Assembly (NCBI GenBank): GCA_012845835.1
Contig: JABAKD010000030.1
Coordinates: 13,185,580 to 13,249,579, forward strand
Reading direction: 5' to 3'
Source: Undaria pinnatifida
Lineage: Eukaryota; Sar; Phaeophyceae; Laminariales; Alariaceae
Length of the DNA stretch: 64,000 nt
Positions 30,401 to 40,141 of the stretch are shown here, piece after piece. Both the position numbers and the translations under genes were made by a program. How positions within the stretch are numbered: position 1 is the first letter of the stretch; the number at the start of each line of letters is the position of its first letter. The notes beneath the pieces were generated by a model. It was not told the DNA's origin, ran no database searches, and saw only the letters and a program-made list of their open reading frames with translations.

Positions 30401-33400
30401 CGACCATTACGCGCACCAGGAGCACTTCGTATACAAGGTCAGCAGCAAGCCGTCTAACGTCCTACTCTACGGATGCTGTTTTTCTGTTTTGTATATCAAT
30501 ATTGTCGTAGCTGCTCTAGCCTACCGATATCGTACGCCGAAAAAGCTACACCATGTCGACAAAAAAAAACACACGACCAATCTTGCACCACGCCCAGAAC
30601 GTAAAAAAAAAGTGGAGACAAGATACAAGACCACAACACCCCCATCATGGTAAACCCTCAACATAAAAAAAAACGATAGCATCCTCCCTCCTACCCCCCC
30701 TCCCCCCCCGCTCCTCACGAGGCAGGATCCTGCAAAGGACTCGGAAGAAGAAGATCTCCTAGACGGTAACAACGTGGACGCAGAATCGGCCACCGCCTCC
30801 GATACCGACGAGCGTCCCGAGTGCGACGACGGCGTCAGAACGCGCACGGCCTCCCGCAGTGGATCGTTCTCATCCGGCACCCGCTCTAGCTCTCGCGCAT
30901 CAATGAGGTCAGAAGGAGGAGAGGGGGGGGGGGGCAGCGGACGTCGTTGCGCTACCGCTACGGGCGTTAGAGGAGAAGGAGGCGGTGGTAAGAGAGGAAG
31001 CGGGAACGCGAAGTCTCCGAAACGCCGCATGAGCATGAGCATGGTGTTGCCGGAGGGGCCGGTGCGGCGGCACAGGTATCAGCCGCCCCCCACGGTGCAC
31101 AGCTACCTCAACAAGATGAACGAGGCGGTGAGTTCAACCAAGCCCTCTCGCTGTTTAAAACATCGCTCCCATACGCCTCGTCGTTGCCGTCAAAACCCCA
31201 AATAAAACGATGCACCAATATGTGCAGGAGCGGTCTGCACACAGCTCTGTGCAGGATGTTGATATTGTTGTTCTAGGCTGACCTTTCGGCCTGCCCAGAT
31301 TTTTTCTCGAAAAACGCCACCAAAATACGCGGCGGGTCACTGTCCCTGCCGGCCTCAACCCCACCAAAGGGTTGGGTTGAGAGTCAAGGTAAGGTTTGCG
31401 TTAGGGTTCAGTGTGGGATCGGGTAGGTCTGGGCCGACCTGCACAGAGTTGTGTGCAGGTTGCTCCTGCAGATAGGGCGGGCCAAGTAATAACATATGGG
31501 AGTTTGACTTCCGCGGAGACACCAACAAGCAGTTGAATCACCCCCCACTGCCGAAAACGCCTCGTCCTTGCTACAAAAACCCTTGAATAATACATTTTTA
31601 GGAGTTCGACTTCCACGGAGACACGAACAAGCAGCTGGCACGCGCGATGAAGGCGTTCAGCAGCAGCTTTGCGAGGGCGAACCGGCGCAAGCTTCTTCGA
31701 AAGCACTTCCTGGCTTTCGACGTGAACAACACGCAGAGGATCAGCAGGGCGCAGTTCGTCGAAACAGTCAACGAGGCGAGCGACAATGTTATAAGATACC
31801 GTCTGGGTGGATAGTTGGTTAACCTATGATCAATGTCCCAACGGACTAATACATTAGCAGCAGATAGCATAGGCTGCTGTAGTGCAGGCTGCCTCTAGCA
31901 ACTCTTTGTAATCAATCACAAGTGGTAGGGTATCAAGTCGCTTGCCTTGCCGAGACCTCGTCTGAGCGTGTGGGGCCGAAGATACAAAACATCTTGTTCC
32001 TGAAGCACAAGAAACGCCTCCAAAGCATAAGCAGAGGGGTTCGGGGATCCCATAGTACAGTCCCACGGTTAAGGCTTGTAACGAATAAAAGATTACAACA
32101 CGAAAAAGATTGCAAATGTATTCTTATGACGAAGGCGTAAAACCAGCTGTCGACGCGTAGTAAAGTCAAGTAACTGAGGGGTTTTTTTTTCGGATCATCC
32201 CCAATGAAAATGCCATAATAATAACAACATGTTGCCAGTGGGCAGGGTTACACTCTGTTAACAGTTGTGGTGGGGACACTTACATTAACATGTGCCTGAT
32301 GTGTGCTTTTACTTACCATCCTATTCAGCTGAGTCTACTTACACTGGTCTGTGTTCTTCGATTTTTATCTGTATCTACATAAACTTACGTAAACATATTT
32401 CTGACACGCGATATCAATATACGAAGTGGAGGAACTTCGCAAGCCAGCTCTTTATGCCCGAACGTACCCCCCCAACTCGCTGCGTGGCTCTCGATCGTTT
32501 CAGTACACGAGTTACCCTGTCCCCATCTGGGCGTCGGAACGACGAAACACACATATATATATATATGTGGTGGGCCAGGCTGCACGCCTTGTCGAGTGGG
32601 AAATCCCATCCCATGGTGCCATTAGGCGCAAATCCATCATGCTAGCAGTTTTTTGGCACACCTGGGGCATTCTCAAGAGCATGAGCGTAGCATAATTGGG
32701 GGGGGGGGGGTGGCAACATACTACTCTTCTGCTTCCTATGCAGCAAAAATCACAAAAATCAGGCGGGACGAGCAGAATGGGTGTTTGCCTGGGTGCCATC
32801 CCCGAAAGGACATTATTTTGATATGTCCATGACTTCAGACTTTCATGGGATCAACCTGTGAGTCTACCGCGTCTCCTCGTTACAAAGTATGCCCCGTCGC
32901 CTCTTGTACCGGAACTCCTGTGCTGGAAAGTGTAGGTTGCCTCCGAATTCTTCATCGACTTCGACAAGAGGAACAAGGAGCTTTTGGCCGCTTTCTTCTT
33001 TCCGAAGGTGAGCCGCCTCGGCATGCCTGCTTTCGTCCACGATTTTTTTCCTTTTTGGGAGTTGCCCTTACAGGTTAGCTTTATTATTTGGTTTTCCGCG
33101 AGTTGGAGCTTTGTAATACTGTTAAGCTTCACGGTTTCCCCCTTCTTTCTCCCCCCTCTTCACCGCCCTCCCCCCCCCCCCCCCCCCGACCCCCCCCTCT
33201 CCCGTCCTTCAACCCCGCCCCCCCCCTGTAATCCATACATACACCCTATGATACCAGGAACACGGGCGTGTAGAGTACGAGGTTCTCCTGGAGATAATAA
33301 CGGCGAGGGATGTTCGCCGCGCTCATGCCTTCAGGCAGCAGACGGTCGAAGAGGGGGCCGACTTCGACGAGCTCTTCACCGGCATCGATAACACCGCAAG

Positions 33401-33425
33401 GAAAAGGGATTTCGGCGGGACACTG
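17164..33425 (+). CDS. EFHC1/Rib72-type protein with three DM10 domains and EF-hands
   Basis: I assembled 18 exons by splice sites and phase: 17164-17423, 17929-18426, 19603-19759, 20497-20613, 22204-22371, 24180-24298, 24858-24952, 25941-26021, 26630-26883, 27073-27186, 27852-27956, 29121-29254, 29644-29740, 30189-30437, 30726-31127, 31602-31787, 32936-33007, 33258-33425, together 1,092 codons. Proteins of this family line the inside of ciliary doublet microtubules. Three DM10 units each start with a VLRF motif ([30 protein letters not shown]); the third includes [11 protein letters not shown]-hand-like helices follow, the best being [12 protein letters not shown]. At about 1,090 residues it is longer than the 640-750 usual in animals, because of an extra Ser/Arg/Gly-rich region (exon 15) and more EF-hand-like segments. 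The start is uncertain: ATG 17164 directly follows a CAG and could be an internal exon edge. The 3' end is also open. Confidence 0.85.
18427..18690 (+). repeat. G-rich start of intron 2
   Basis: Runs of G broken by A and T follow the splice donor directly. There is no coding signal and quadruplex potential is high. The rest of the intron to 19602 holds no gene that I can see. Confidence 0.6.
19349..19500 (-). repeat. GGGTCGGGTC-type repeat (inverse of 22555-22680)
   Basis: On the minus strand GGGTCGGGTCGGATCC lies near an ACGGGTCGG stretch. A relative in plus orientation lies in intron 5, with GGGTCGGGTCAG next to GAAACGTCACGGGTC. Both are intronic. Confidence 0.45.
19761..20160 (+). repeat. 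GGGTGGATGGCT minisatellite in intron 3
   Basis: The unit GGGTGGATGGCT and variants are repeated over about 400 bp, beginning at the splice donor itself. Frames through it encode only His/Pro or Gly/Trp runs and are not genes. Confidence 0.85.
20640..21450 (+). repeat. GGGTCCGAT minisatellite, two blocks in intron 4
   Basis: GGGTCCGATATTG, GGGTCCGATACTG, GGGTCCGATGCTC and GGGTCCGATGG alternate with GGACCGGG or GATTGG blocks at about 20665-20780 and 21320-21450. The DNA between the blocks is not recognised. Confidence 0.6.
21600..22170 (+). repeat. CAACAC hexanucleotide microsatellite
   Basis: Nearly 600 bp of CAACAC units with AAAACACCGACACC interruptions end shortly before the exon 5 acceptor. 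Long frames on both strands (Thr/Asn or Val/Leu and Cys/Trp runs) are artefacts. Confidence 0.95.
22555..22680 (+). repeat. GGGTCGGGTC-type repeat
   Basis: This is the plus-oriented relative of the block at 19349-19500. GGGTCGGGTCAG occurs near GAAACGTCACGGGTC. Confidence 0.45.
23640..23935 (+). repeat. 300-bp element, copy A (inverse copy at 28570-28870)
   Basis: Shared blocks in order: CAAGGCGTAATAT, ATATAAAAGGG, TTTGAAGGCATGTGCGT, GGAAAAAGG.GATGATGC, a GTGTGTGG block, AAGAGCTTATC, AGTGACCAACGTGGAACC, GAAAGGGTGGCCTGTGTC and ATCCTATTATACTAT. Copy B, read on the minus strand, holds the same order. This is either a MITE-like element or an unidentified small transcription unit with a TATAAAA box. 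Confidence 0.75.
25138..25480 (+). repeat. about 93-bp tandem repeat, four units, with AACCGCGGT core
   Basis: Cores like GGTCAGTCAAGGGGTCAAAC followed by CGCGGT occur near 25157, 25251, 25348 and 25439. Single relatives lie near 34390 and 39376. Between the cores are ACGCGTCAAG and a T-rich stretch. Confidence 0.7.
26040..26355 (+). repeat. GATC/CTAG-dense stretch
   Basis: Variants of GATCTAGATCGTGTAGATC recur in both orientations (for example CATCTAGATCC, ATTATCTAGATTC, GACCTAGGTCTTGCAGATC, GGTCTAGATCATCG). It lies in intron 8 of the DM10 gene. Confidence 0.45.
27535..27850 (+). repeat. CCACCA/CATCAC microsatellite before exon 11
   Basis: CCACCACCA and CATCACCATCAC units run directly into the acceptor at 27850-27851. 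Confidence 0.9.
28570..28870 (-). repeat. 300-bp element, copy B (inverse of 23640-23935)
   Basis: Read on the minus strand it repeats the block order of copy A. It also has a perfect palindrome, ACATGCCTT-TG-AAGGCATGT, just after TATAAAAGGG. Both copies can encode a similar short peptide ending SDQRGTCL...KGWPVS, which may only reflect shared ancestry. Confidence 0.75.
29815..29995 (+). repeat. 65-bp tandem repeat with GTAAGTTAC units in intron 13
   Basis: Two units containing CAGTCGCTG, TATTTTGTAAGTTAC and GTTACTG.ACGTGGAA follow each other, then more GTAAGTTAC-like words. GTAAGT is the ideal 5' splice site, so these are decoy donors inside an intron. Confidence 0.65.
31499..31537 (+). pseudogene. 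relic duplicate of the start of DM10 exon 16
   Basis: GAGTTTGACTTCCGCGGAGA followed by CACCAACAAGCAG is a diverged copy of the first 34 bases of exon 16 (GAGTTCGACTTCCACGGAGA followed by CACGAACAAGCAG at 31602). The frame stops about 20 codons later. Nearby GCCTCGTC-TTGC stretches at about 31178 and 31559 suggest that the duplication included intron DNA. Confidence 0.7.
31787..31859 (+). mobile_element. solo LTR related to the TRIM at 1370-1782
   Basis: TGTTATAAG, TGGGT, TTGGTTAACCT and AACGGACTAATAC occur in the same order and spacing as in the TRIM LTRs, ending ATTAGCA. The second LTR base starts the predicted donor of DM10 intron 16 (AAT before GTTATA). I see no clear target duplication. 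Confidence 0.7.
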
Positions 33426-34030
33426 GTGGGTGGTGGTGGTGGTGGTGGTGGTGGTCGCGATGGTGGTGGTGTTGGTGGCGGTGGTGGTGGTGGTTGTGGT
33501 GGTGTTAGTAGTGGTGGTGGTGGGTGGTGGCGAGTGTTGGTGTTGGTGTTGGTGTTGGTGTTGGTGTTGGTGTTGGTGTTGGTGTTGGTGTTGGTGGTGG
33601 CGAGTGTTGGTGTTGACGTTGGTGGTGGGTAGCGGTGGTGTCGCCGGCGGTGCCTGGTGGTGGTGGTGGTGGTGGTGATAGTGTTGTCGGTGGTGGTAAT
33701 GGTTGTGTTGGTGTTGGTGATGTTGGTGTTTGGAGTTGGTGTGTGTGGTGGTGGCATTTGTATTGTTGGTGGTGTTTGTTGCTTCGGGTGCTGATGTTGG
33801 TAGTGGCGGGTGTTGGTGTCCGTGGTGGGTGGTGGTGGTGGCGGTGGGTAGTGGTGGTGTTTGTGTTTGTGTTGGTGATGGTAGTGGTGTTGGTGGTGTT
33901 GGTGGTGTTGGTGGTGTTGGTGGTGCTTGTGGTGGTGGTGGTTTTAGTGGTGGTGGTAGGTGTTGGAGTTGTTGTTGTTGATGGTAATCTGATGGCGGCG
34001 GTGGGCGGTGGTGGTAGTGTGTGGTGATGG
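33426..34030 (+). repeat. GGT / GGTGTT microsatellite
   Basis: It starts at the end of DM10 exon 18 and continues for about 600 bp as GGTGGT, GGTGTT and variants. Frames through it are Gly or Val/Leu runs, and the opposite strand gives Thr/His/Pro runs. It may be an intron, or may add a Gly-rich tail to the DM10 protein. Confidence 0.85.
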
Positions 34031-34218
34031 CCTTCAATAGTCCACACAGCTGCTGCTTGAGTCGTGCGAAAAAATGCTCAATATCGCACGACGCAACGAC
34101 CACCGCTGTTCGTAGAGGAGATTCTATCGCAAACAATAAATGATGACCATCGTCGATTGACCATTCTCCCCACCCCCCACCCCCCATGCCCGCCCATCCG
34201 CATTCGCCGTTCGCAGAA

Positions 34219-34392
34219 TCTCTTTGCAACGGCTTACTGATGAAACGTCACCGATTACCCCGGACCATCCCCCCCGAAGGCTACAGAACGAAAACACGCC
34301 TCCACTGGTCCAGAACTACTACAGCCGTTTCCACAGCGGGATCGAGAAGCAAAAATGTGCTACTAGAAGATCGGTCGGTTTGGGCAAGCTAA
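34219..34392 (+). other. possible last DM10 exon, phase not matching
   Basis: After a CGCAG acceptor-like site, one frame gives about 57 codons (with PLVQNYYSRFHSGIEKQK) ending at TAG. Its phase does not fit the end of exon 18, so this may be chance. Confidence 0.2.
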
Positions 34393-34849
34393 TGTAGAGG
34401 TAGTCAGTGAAGGAGTCCAACCGCGGTCTCCTAGAACATTGGCCCAAACGTTCTTTTAGGGAAGCTGGTAGGTGGCGTGTTCAGCGCACCGCAGTGTATA
34501 ACACCCAGACAAGATTATCCACCGGGATATAAAGGCGACCTGTCAGGTTCCCGACCAAAATCTGCCAAGTTGTCGCATTTTTTTCTGTGAGGTTTTACAT
34601 CGCAGGCGGCGGCGTGTTGCCTGGGCATTACACATTTTATGTTCACAACCGCACGGCATGCCATATAGAGGGCCACAGAAACCAGTCTCTGGGTTCCACC
34701 TGGCTCTGAGTACACTTGCGGAAGGGGGTATATCTTTACTCCTCCCTGATTATGAAAGGAAAGCATGGGCGTCCGTCGTTGTTTTTCTTTGATTATGAAG
34801 AGGAATCACACATTCCGGCCATAGCCAGGCAGTCCCGAGACCAGGGAAA

Positions 34850-35062
34850 AATACGACAAGGGGCGTGCGGCGGTAGAGGGCGGGGAGGGGGGGGGGGGGG
34901 GCGTAGCGCTGCCCAGAATATCGGTAACCGCAGGGCGGCATGGTGCTTTGGGTTTGTAATACGACAAGGGGCGTGCGGCGGTAGAGGGCGGGGGGGGGCG
35001 GGGGGCGTAGCGCTGCCCAGAATATCGGTAACCGCAGGGCGGCATGGTGCTTTGGGTTTGTA
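34850..35062 (+). repeat. recent 107-bp tandem duplication
   Basis: Two copies from ATACGACAAGGGGCGTGCGG to GGTGCTTTGGGTTTGT are identical except for the length of an internal G run. Such likeness means a young event. Confidence 0.9.
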
Positions 35063-35821
35063 TATGATCAGGGAAGGGGAAGGAAGCAAGGGAAAGGGGG
35101 GGGGACCAACCAGCACCTAGAAGGAGGGTTGAGGGTGTTGGGGGGGGGGATGTCATTCATTATCAGAGTGTGTCACGATCGGTCCATGGGTGAAGACCAT
35201 TAACCCTCAATCGCTTGGATTCAGGGGAGTAGACGGTTGGCAGGAGGGCAAGGTCGAGCAAAGGGCGTACGACAATGGGGAGGGGGTGGGGAAGGGGCAG
35301 ATTATGGCGTTGGGGGTCGACGCCATGGTTTGTTTTGAGTAGCTCCATGAAAAGCTTGACCAATTCCGATTGCTGTACGACGATCGGTACGATGTCGTTG
35401 ACACCGTTCGTTCAGTCTGGCCATAGACTTGAACGACCACGCACGCAGTGGTTGCAAAAAAAAACTAAACAATATCACGCGGTGGTCTTGAAGATAAACG
35501 GGGCGAAACAGGCGAATGCTGGCAGCATTCAGAGGAGGAGGGACTTGCGGACTGGCGGACCAGCCAATTTTTTGCGTGCTGCTACGCCCGTGGCCCATCT
35601 CCCGGCGTTGTATGCTTCATTAGACTACGGCGTTTGCTTTCGGCTTGCACCGCGAGGTACAACAACACCGCATACACATGGTGCAACCTTAAGGGTGCTA
35701 GGAGCCAAGTGGGAAGAAATGCACGGCTTGTCGCAGGTGACGTACTGCTGTCTGTAGGTGTTGAGCCATTGCGGAATAAGCCGTGCCACATAAATTAGTC
35801 CCGAGATGGACACCATGGGGT

Positions 35822-36200
35822 GTCCGTTCCATCGATTTAGGCCGCGTTCAAAACGGCCACTCGACCGAGTTGGGCTGCGTCTGTAACGGCGACACTATCG
35901 AGTTAGGCCGCGTCTAAGGCCGCCACTCAAATGAGTTTGACCGCGTCTGAAACTGCCCCTCTATCGATTTAGGCTGCGTCCGAAACTGCCACTTTATCGA
36001 TGTAGCCCGCGCCTGAAGCTGCCACTCTATGATCGATTTAGGCCGCGTCCGAAAAAGCCATTCGATCGAGTTAGGCCGCGTCTGTAACGGCCACTCTATC
36101 GATTTAGGCCACCGTGTCTGAAACTTCATCTCTATCGATCTGGGCCCTGTCTGACACGGCCACTCTATCGATTTGCGCCGCTTCCGAAACTGTCACGCGA
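35822..36200 (-). repeat. 33-bp tandem repeat, about 11 units
   Basis: Units resemble ATCGATTTAGGCCGCGTCTG followed by AAACGGCCACTCT. The 33-bp period keeps an open frame on the minus strand with an 11-residue unit like SIEWQFRTRPK over about 70 codons, then breaks. It may be a relic of a repeat protein or just a minisatellite with a multiple-of-three period. Confidence 0.8.
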
Positions 36201-36561
36201 ACCGTTACAACTACACATAAGGGATACAACGCGGGCAGGCGGCCTTGCCACGAGAATCGCGAAGGTAAAACGCCTGTCGCAATTTTGATGTTCGATTGCT
36301 GGTTTTTACTCGGAACTCGTAACGCGTATACAGCACGTGCACTACCACAAGACACGGTTACCCGTAAACACGTAGAGAATAACCACCGCAAGAGTGTAGC
36401 ATATATTATAGAGATGGTTGCAAGCCTTCTTCGTGGCCCACGATCTCCGAAACTTTCCTATCATGGCTTAACACTACAGATAATAGGAAGAACGAAACAG
36501 AAATACAAGCGACAACGTTGCTACTCTAGCTCGAAAGGACCCGCCCCCCTCCCGCCTGCCT

Positions 36562-39224
36562 CTATGGCAATACCCCCACGTCCCCATCCACAGCCGCCGG
36601 TAGCCCTCCCGCCTCGCCGATGGCAGCCTCCGGCGCTGACATTTGCTGCAACCCGTGAAAAAACGCCCACATAAGAATACCCGACCCCCCAGTCTTTACG
36701 AGAGCCGTGCAAAAGGAGGCCAATGTGGGTCCAGCAGTCCCGCCCGCTCTTCCGCTCGCGATGGCCTCCAGCGCCCTATTGGAGACATGGGTGTGGGATA
36801 GAGATAACTGAGGATTGGGGTGAATTACAGGCGTTACGGAGGAAGGCAGGGAGGGCTCGGACAAAATAGTGAGAGTACCTTTCCGGTCGGGTCTCTTTCG
36901 GACACTCACCCTTTACACTTAGCTCTACACACTCTCAAGAACCTACTGATATATATAAACATACCTGCACGCCAGAAAAATAAATAAAAGCACAAAAATA
37001 CAGCAATCTCGCCCAATGCACACCGCTGCTGCCGTAGCCGCGCTGTCGAAGCCACGATGGCTACCCATTGTGTCGTTCTACCCCTCCCATGGTTGGTGGG
37101 TAAACATGAAGCTTAAGCTCACCACATTTCCACGTATGTGTCGTGTGTCAAGTTATCTCGGTTGCCCACACAACGGTGCTAAGGTGGCAACGGCAGCACA
37201 AGCGCGAATCTACCGCAACCTCCAGCGACCGAGACAATGGCAGCGCACGTTGCCGCAGTCTAGGGCTGCCGCGACCTCGGGCTGCTGCTGCTGCTGCGAC
37301 CTACGGCTGCTGCGGCCACGGCAGACGCCTACCGCATTGCCTGCCTGCTCACCGCCTGCTTGTTCGCTCACCCGATGCTGAAGGAACACGAGCAAAGCTT
37401 CCGGAATGTCGGAAGGAACGCCTTGACCGCCCCTCGCTTATCCTTCGAAGCCCCCTCTAACGACGCCGAGGCCGCCTTCGCGAGCGCGTCTTGCACAGCG
37501 GAAAACGCTCGCGACCGCGGCTCGGGCACCTTACCATCCAGGCAGCCTCGTACCAGGCGCGATAGGCCGGATACCCCTCGGTGTTCGTCCTCGAGCGCGC
37601 TGACATTGAGGTGCGGGCTGAGGGGAACGGCGGGGGAGGGTGGAGAGGACGGAGGTGGAGGAACGAAGGGTGAGATGGGGGGAATAGTTGGAAGGCGGGG
37701 GCGGAAGCAGGACGGCTTTGGGGGGTTGGAGTGCGCAGGTTTAACGGGAAATTGGTTGTAGATTGTGGCATGGCCAACGATATCAGCAGGTGTGCGATAA
37801 AACAAGCCAGCTAATCGTATCGCTTACCGTAGACGCCGTAGCTCTACGTTGTGCGCGGATTGCGCTCTAGGGATTGTGCTCTGGGGTAAGCTGTATACAA
37901 GCGCACAGAACACTGCACAAGAGCCTATGTAAAAACGATCCCCTACAGCACCGCTGTTGGCTACTGCCAAGCTCGAACATACTCGGCACAAGTATCAATA
38001 GCAAATGTCTGGGCGCACAAAGAGCCTCGGCAAGACTCTGCTTTGGACATGGGCACTTATAACATACTTCGTGTAAGGGGGGCTTCGCCGCGGCGGGCTG
38101 ACGCCCACCTGCGGCTCCGCGCATGCCCGAAACGGCTGAGGGCGTGCCGGTGTGCAACTCGACGCCGTTAGCGCGACAGTACTGCCAAGGGGTGTACAGC
38201 CTCCCCCAACATATCCAGTGAATAGTGGGAACCACTGCATACACAAGCAAAAGCACAAACCTCGAGGGTCAGCAACGAAACATATCGCAGGCAGACCTAC
38301 TGCATAGGGGAAGCTGCGTGAGGGTGTGAGTTTGAAGGTTTACAAGAAAACATCACGCGTGCCGCGCGTACAGCGCTAATGAGGTGGTACTATCTAGTGG
38401 GTAGGGAGAATTGGAACAAGGAAAACTGTCCGCCCAGAAAAAAAGTGAGTACATGCCCCACTGCGACGTGGTAAGAACACGGCCAAGCGCTTCCGGCACG
38501 GTCTGTCGGGGTCGGTGAGCACGACGAGGGAGTTTGCGACAAAGAGGTAAAAATCTCACCGCGCTTGCACGAAAAGCGCAACAAAAAGAAAAGGCTGAGA
38601 AAAGCTGAGAAGCGTTGATGGCACACCGCCAACATTATCGGATCTGTATGTTTACCATTATATCCGTCAAGGTACTAATAATAATATTATAAAAATTAAA
38701 ATAGACTCCAGCTTTGAGATCGAATATTTTGTCGACACTCATCTTTGCAAGCTGTGTGTGATACTCCGATCGCTCGTATTACGGGTTGTGTGTCCTCATT
38801 GAAAGATATACAAACGGTTCTTACATGTATGGACATAGTGGTACTTGGCACAACATTACGGCCGTGTAAGATCATGTTCGTATTAATAGGACACAACGAC
38901 AGTGCGGGAGGAAACACGGACACCCCCATCCCGAGAGCTCATAAAATAACGCACGCCGCTTCCCCTCTAGAAACCTCTCCCTCACTCTCACCAGACGACG
39001 TCGAACAGATCCTCGTTCCCCCCAACGTAACGAGACACCGCGTGCACTAGCTCCTCCCTCACCGCCTCCAGAAGCTTACGCTTTCTGCCCCGGGGCAGCC
39101 TTTCCCACGTCCCCTCCCAGCCCGCCGCCACCTCCCCAGCCTTGACCATGCCTCGGAGCTTCTTGCGTTGGGCGTCGGCGTGCTTTAGGATGGCCTCCGC
39201 CCAAAGAGGGGATGGGAGGATCAT
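36562..39224 (-). CDS. unidentified three-exon gene
   Basis: Three minus-strand exons join in phase: 39224-38992, 37617-37372 and 36775-36562 (TAG), together 231 codons. The donors read CTG before GTGAGA and CGG before GTGAGC. The first acceptor follows a C/T-rich tract ending CCCCTCAG, the second is AATAG. The ATG at 39224 has a strong Kozak context (GCCACCATGA), but an acceptor-like CAG 18 bases upstream could mean earlier exons. The 230-residue product is mostly helical, with basic clusters (RGRKRKLL) and segments such as LLEAVREELVHAVSRY and LEAIASGRAGG. I recognise no family. Intron 1 contains the R1 copy at 38683-38810. The correct phase at both junctions is the main support. Confidence 0.6.
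38683..38810 (+). repeat. dispersed repeat R1, uninterrupted copy
   Basis: ATTATAAAAATTAAAATAGA, CTCCAGCTTTGAGATCGAAT and ATTTTGTCGACACTC, then GTGTGTGATACTCCGATCG. It is very close to 1081-1211 and shows the undisturbed target of the 12-kb retrotransposon. Confidence 0.85.
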
Positions 39225-39373
39225 GGTGGCGGTGGCTGACGGAGCCTGCTCCAAGCAAAAGCGGGGGGGCTAGTGTCATCGACAGATATGCTATTGATAG
39301 TAACAGGAGACCGGTCATTTTGGGCGGGTCAAGACCTCGTCTAGCTTTAGCATACCACAGAAGTAGTTTTAAC

Positions 39374-39412
39374 GTACGGGCGGTCAGTAAGGACGTCACA
39401 CCACGGTCTCTC
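39374..39412 (+). repeat. single relative of the 25-kb tandem repeat
   Basis: GTACGGGCGGTCAGTAAGGA, then CCACGGTCTC. A similar single copy lies at about 34388-34432 with CAACCGCGGTCTCCTAG. The rest of 39255-40141 shows no gene that I can support. Confidence 0.5.
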
Positions 39413-40141
39413 ATGTTACGATATTCATACGTAGCTTCTTTGGTTACTAATAATGCTAGATGGAAAGATCGGAAGATGGGTTGGAGCGATTCGAGGGTTG
39501 GGGGTCACAGGTCATACACAAGTTGCAGAGCGCATCGAAACATGTACCCAGATATAAACGTACTAGGCATAAACCAGCAAGTTGGTCAACACGCAACATG
39601 TCTACGTAAAAAACTCATAGTCTCTAGGTGTCGTCTGTCGCATACATAAATGATACTCGTACGTACGTAACGGGTACGTTAGGGGTGTGGGAATTGAGAG
39701 GGGAGAACGAGGTTCGCCGCAAGGGAAAATCATTCTGTTTCGATGCCAGTGCTGCCGCTTCGCAACATGCCAGGTGGGTACAGCGTGCGAAAGCGTGCTA
39801 ATATACGACAGGTGCTACGGCTACTACTACTCGTCACGCCGTCTGGTGCAGTCCGAAGATACTTACCGGTATAATACCCCCAACCATGTGTACAGCAGTA
39901 GTAGCTGTAGCACTGCCTCGGGTAGGCCAATACTCTACTACACCAATAGAGCGTGTGATACGACCACCCCCGTGGCCGGGGGAAATGGGGCCATTTGCGA
40001 CGTACCGACAAGGGGACTCTATCAAGACAGCGGTGGTGCGCGTGTGCATGGGTTTCTTAGCGGCCATGCACGCGCCAGTACCGTGATTACAACTAAGGTA
40101 TCTACCAGTCGTGCAGCAGCATGCAGTTCGAGCGTTTCAGC

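Larger units (their letters stand above)
27073..33425 (+). other. exons 10-18: EF-hand-like and linker region
   Basis: EF-hand-like loops occur in exons 10/11 ([16 protein letters not shown]), exon 14 ([12 protein letters not shown] and [12 protein letters not shown]) and exon 16 ([14 protein letters not shown]). Several lack the final Glu, so calcium binding is doubtful at some sites. Exon 15 is an Asp/Ser/Arg/Gly-rich linker. Exon 18 ends in FGGTL at GTGGGT. Without splicing, the frame runs on through a GGT repeat to a stop at about 33632. Confidence 0.7.

Noticed and set aside
33246..34229. 327-codon Thr/His/Pro minus-strand frame
   Set aside because: It is a GGT/GGTGTT repeat plus antisense of DM10 exon 18.
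35822..36200. CRISPR-like array
   Set aside because: The units are directly adjacent 33-bp repeats without unique spacers, in a eukaryotic setting.
36911..36949. Extra small exon between exons 2 and 3 of the orphan gene
   Set aside because: It has splice-like borders but an in-frame stop. The direct exon 2-3 junction already has the right phase.
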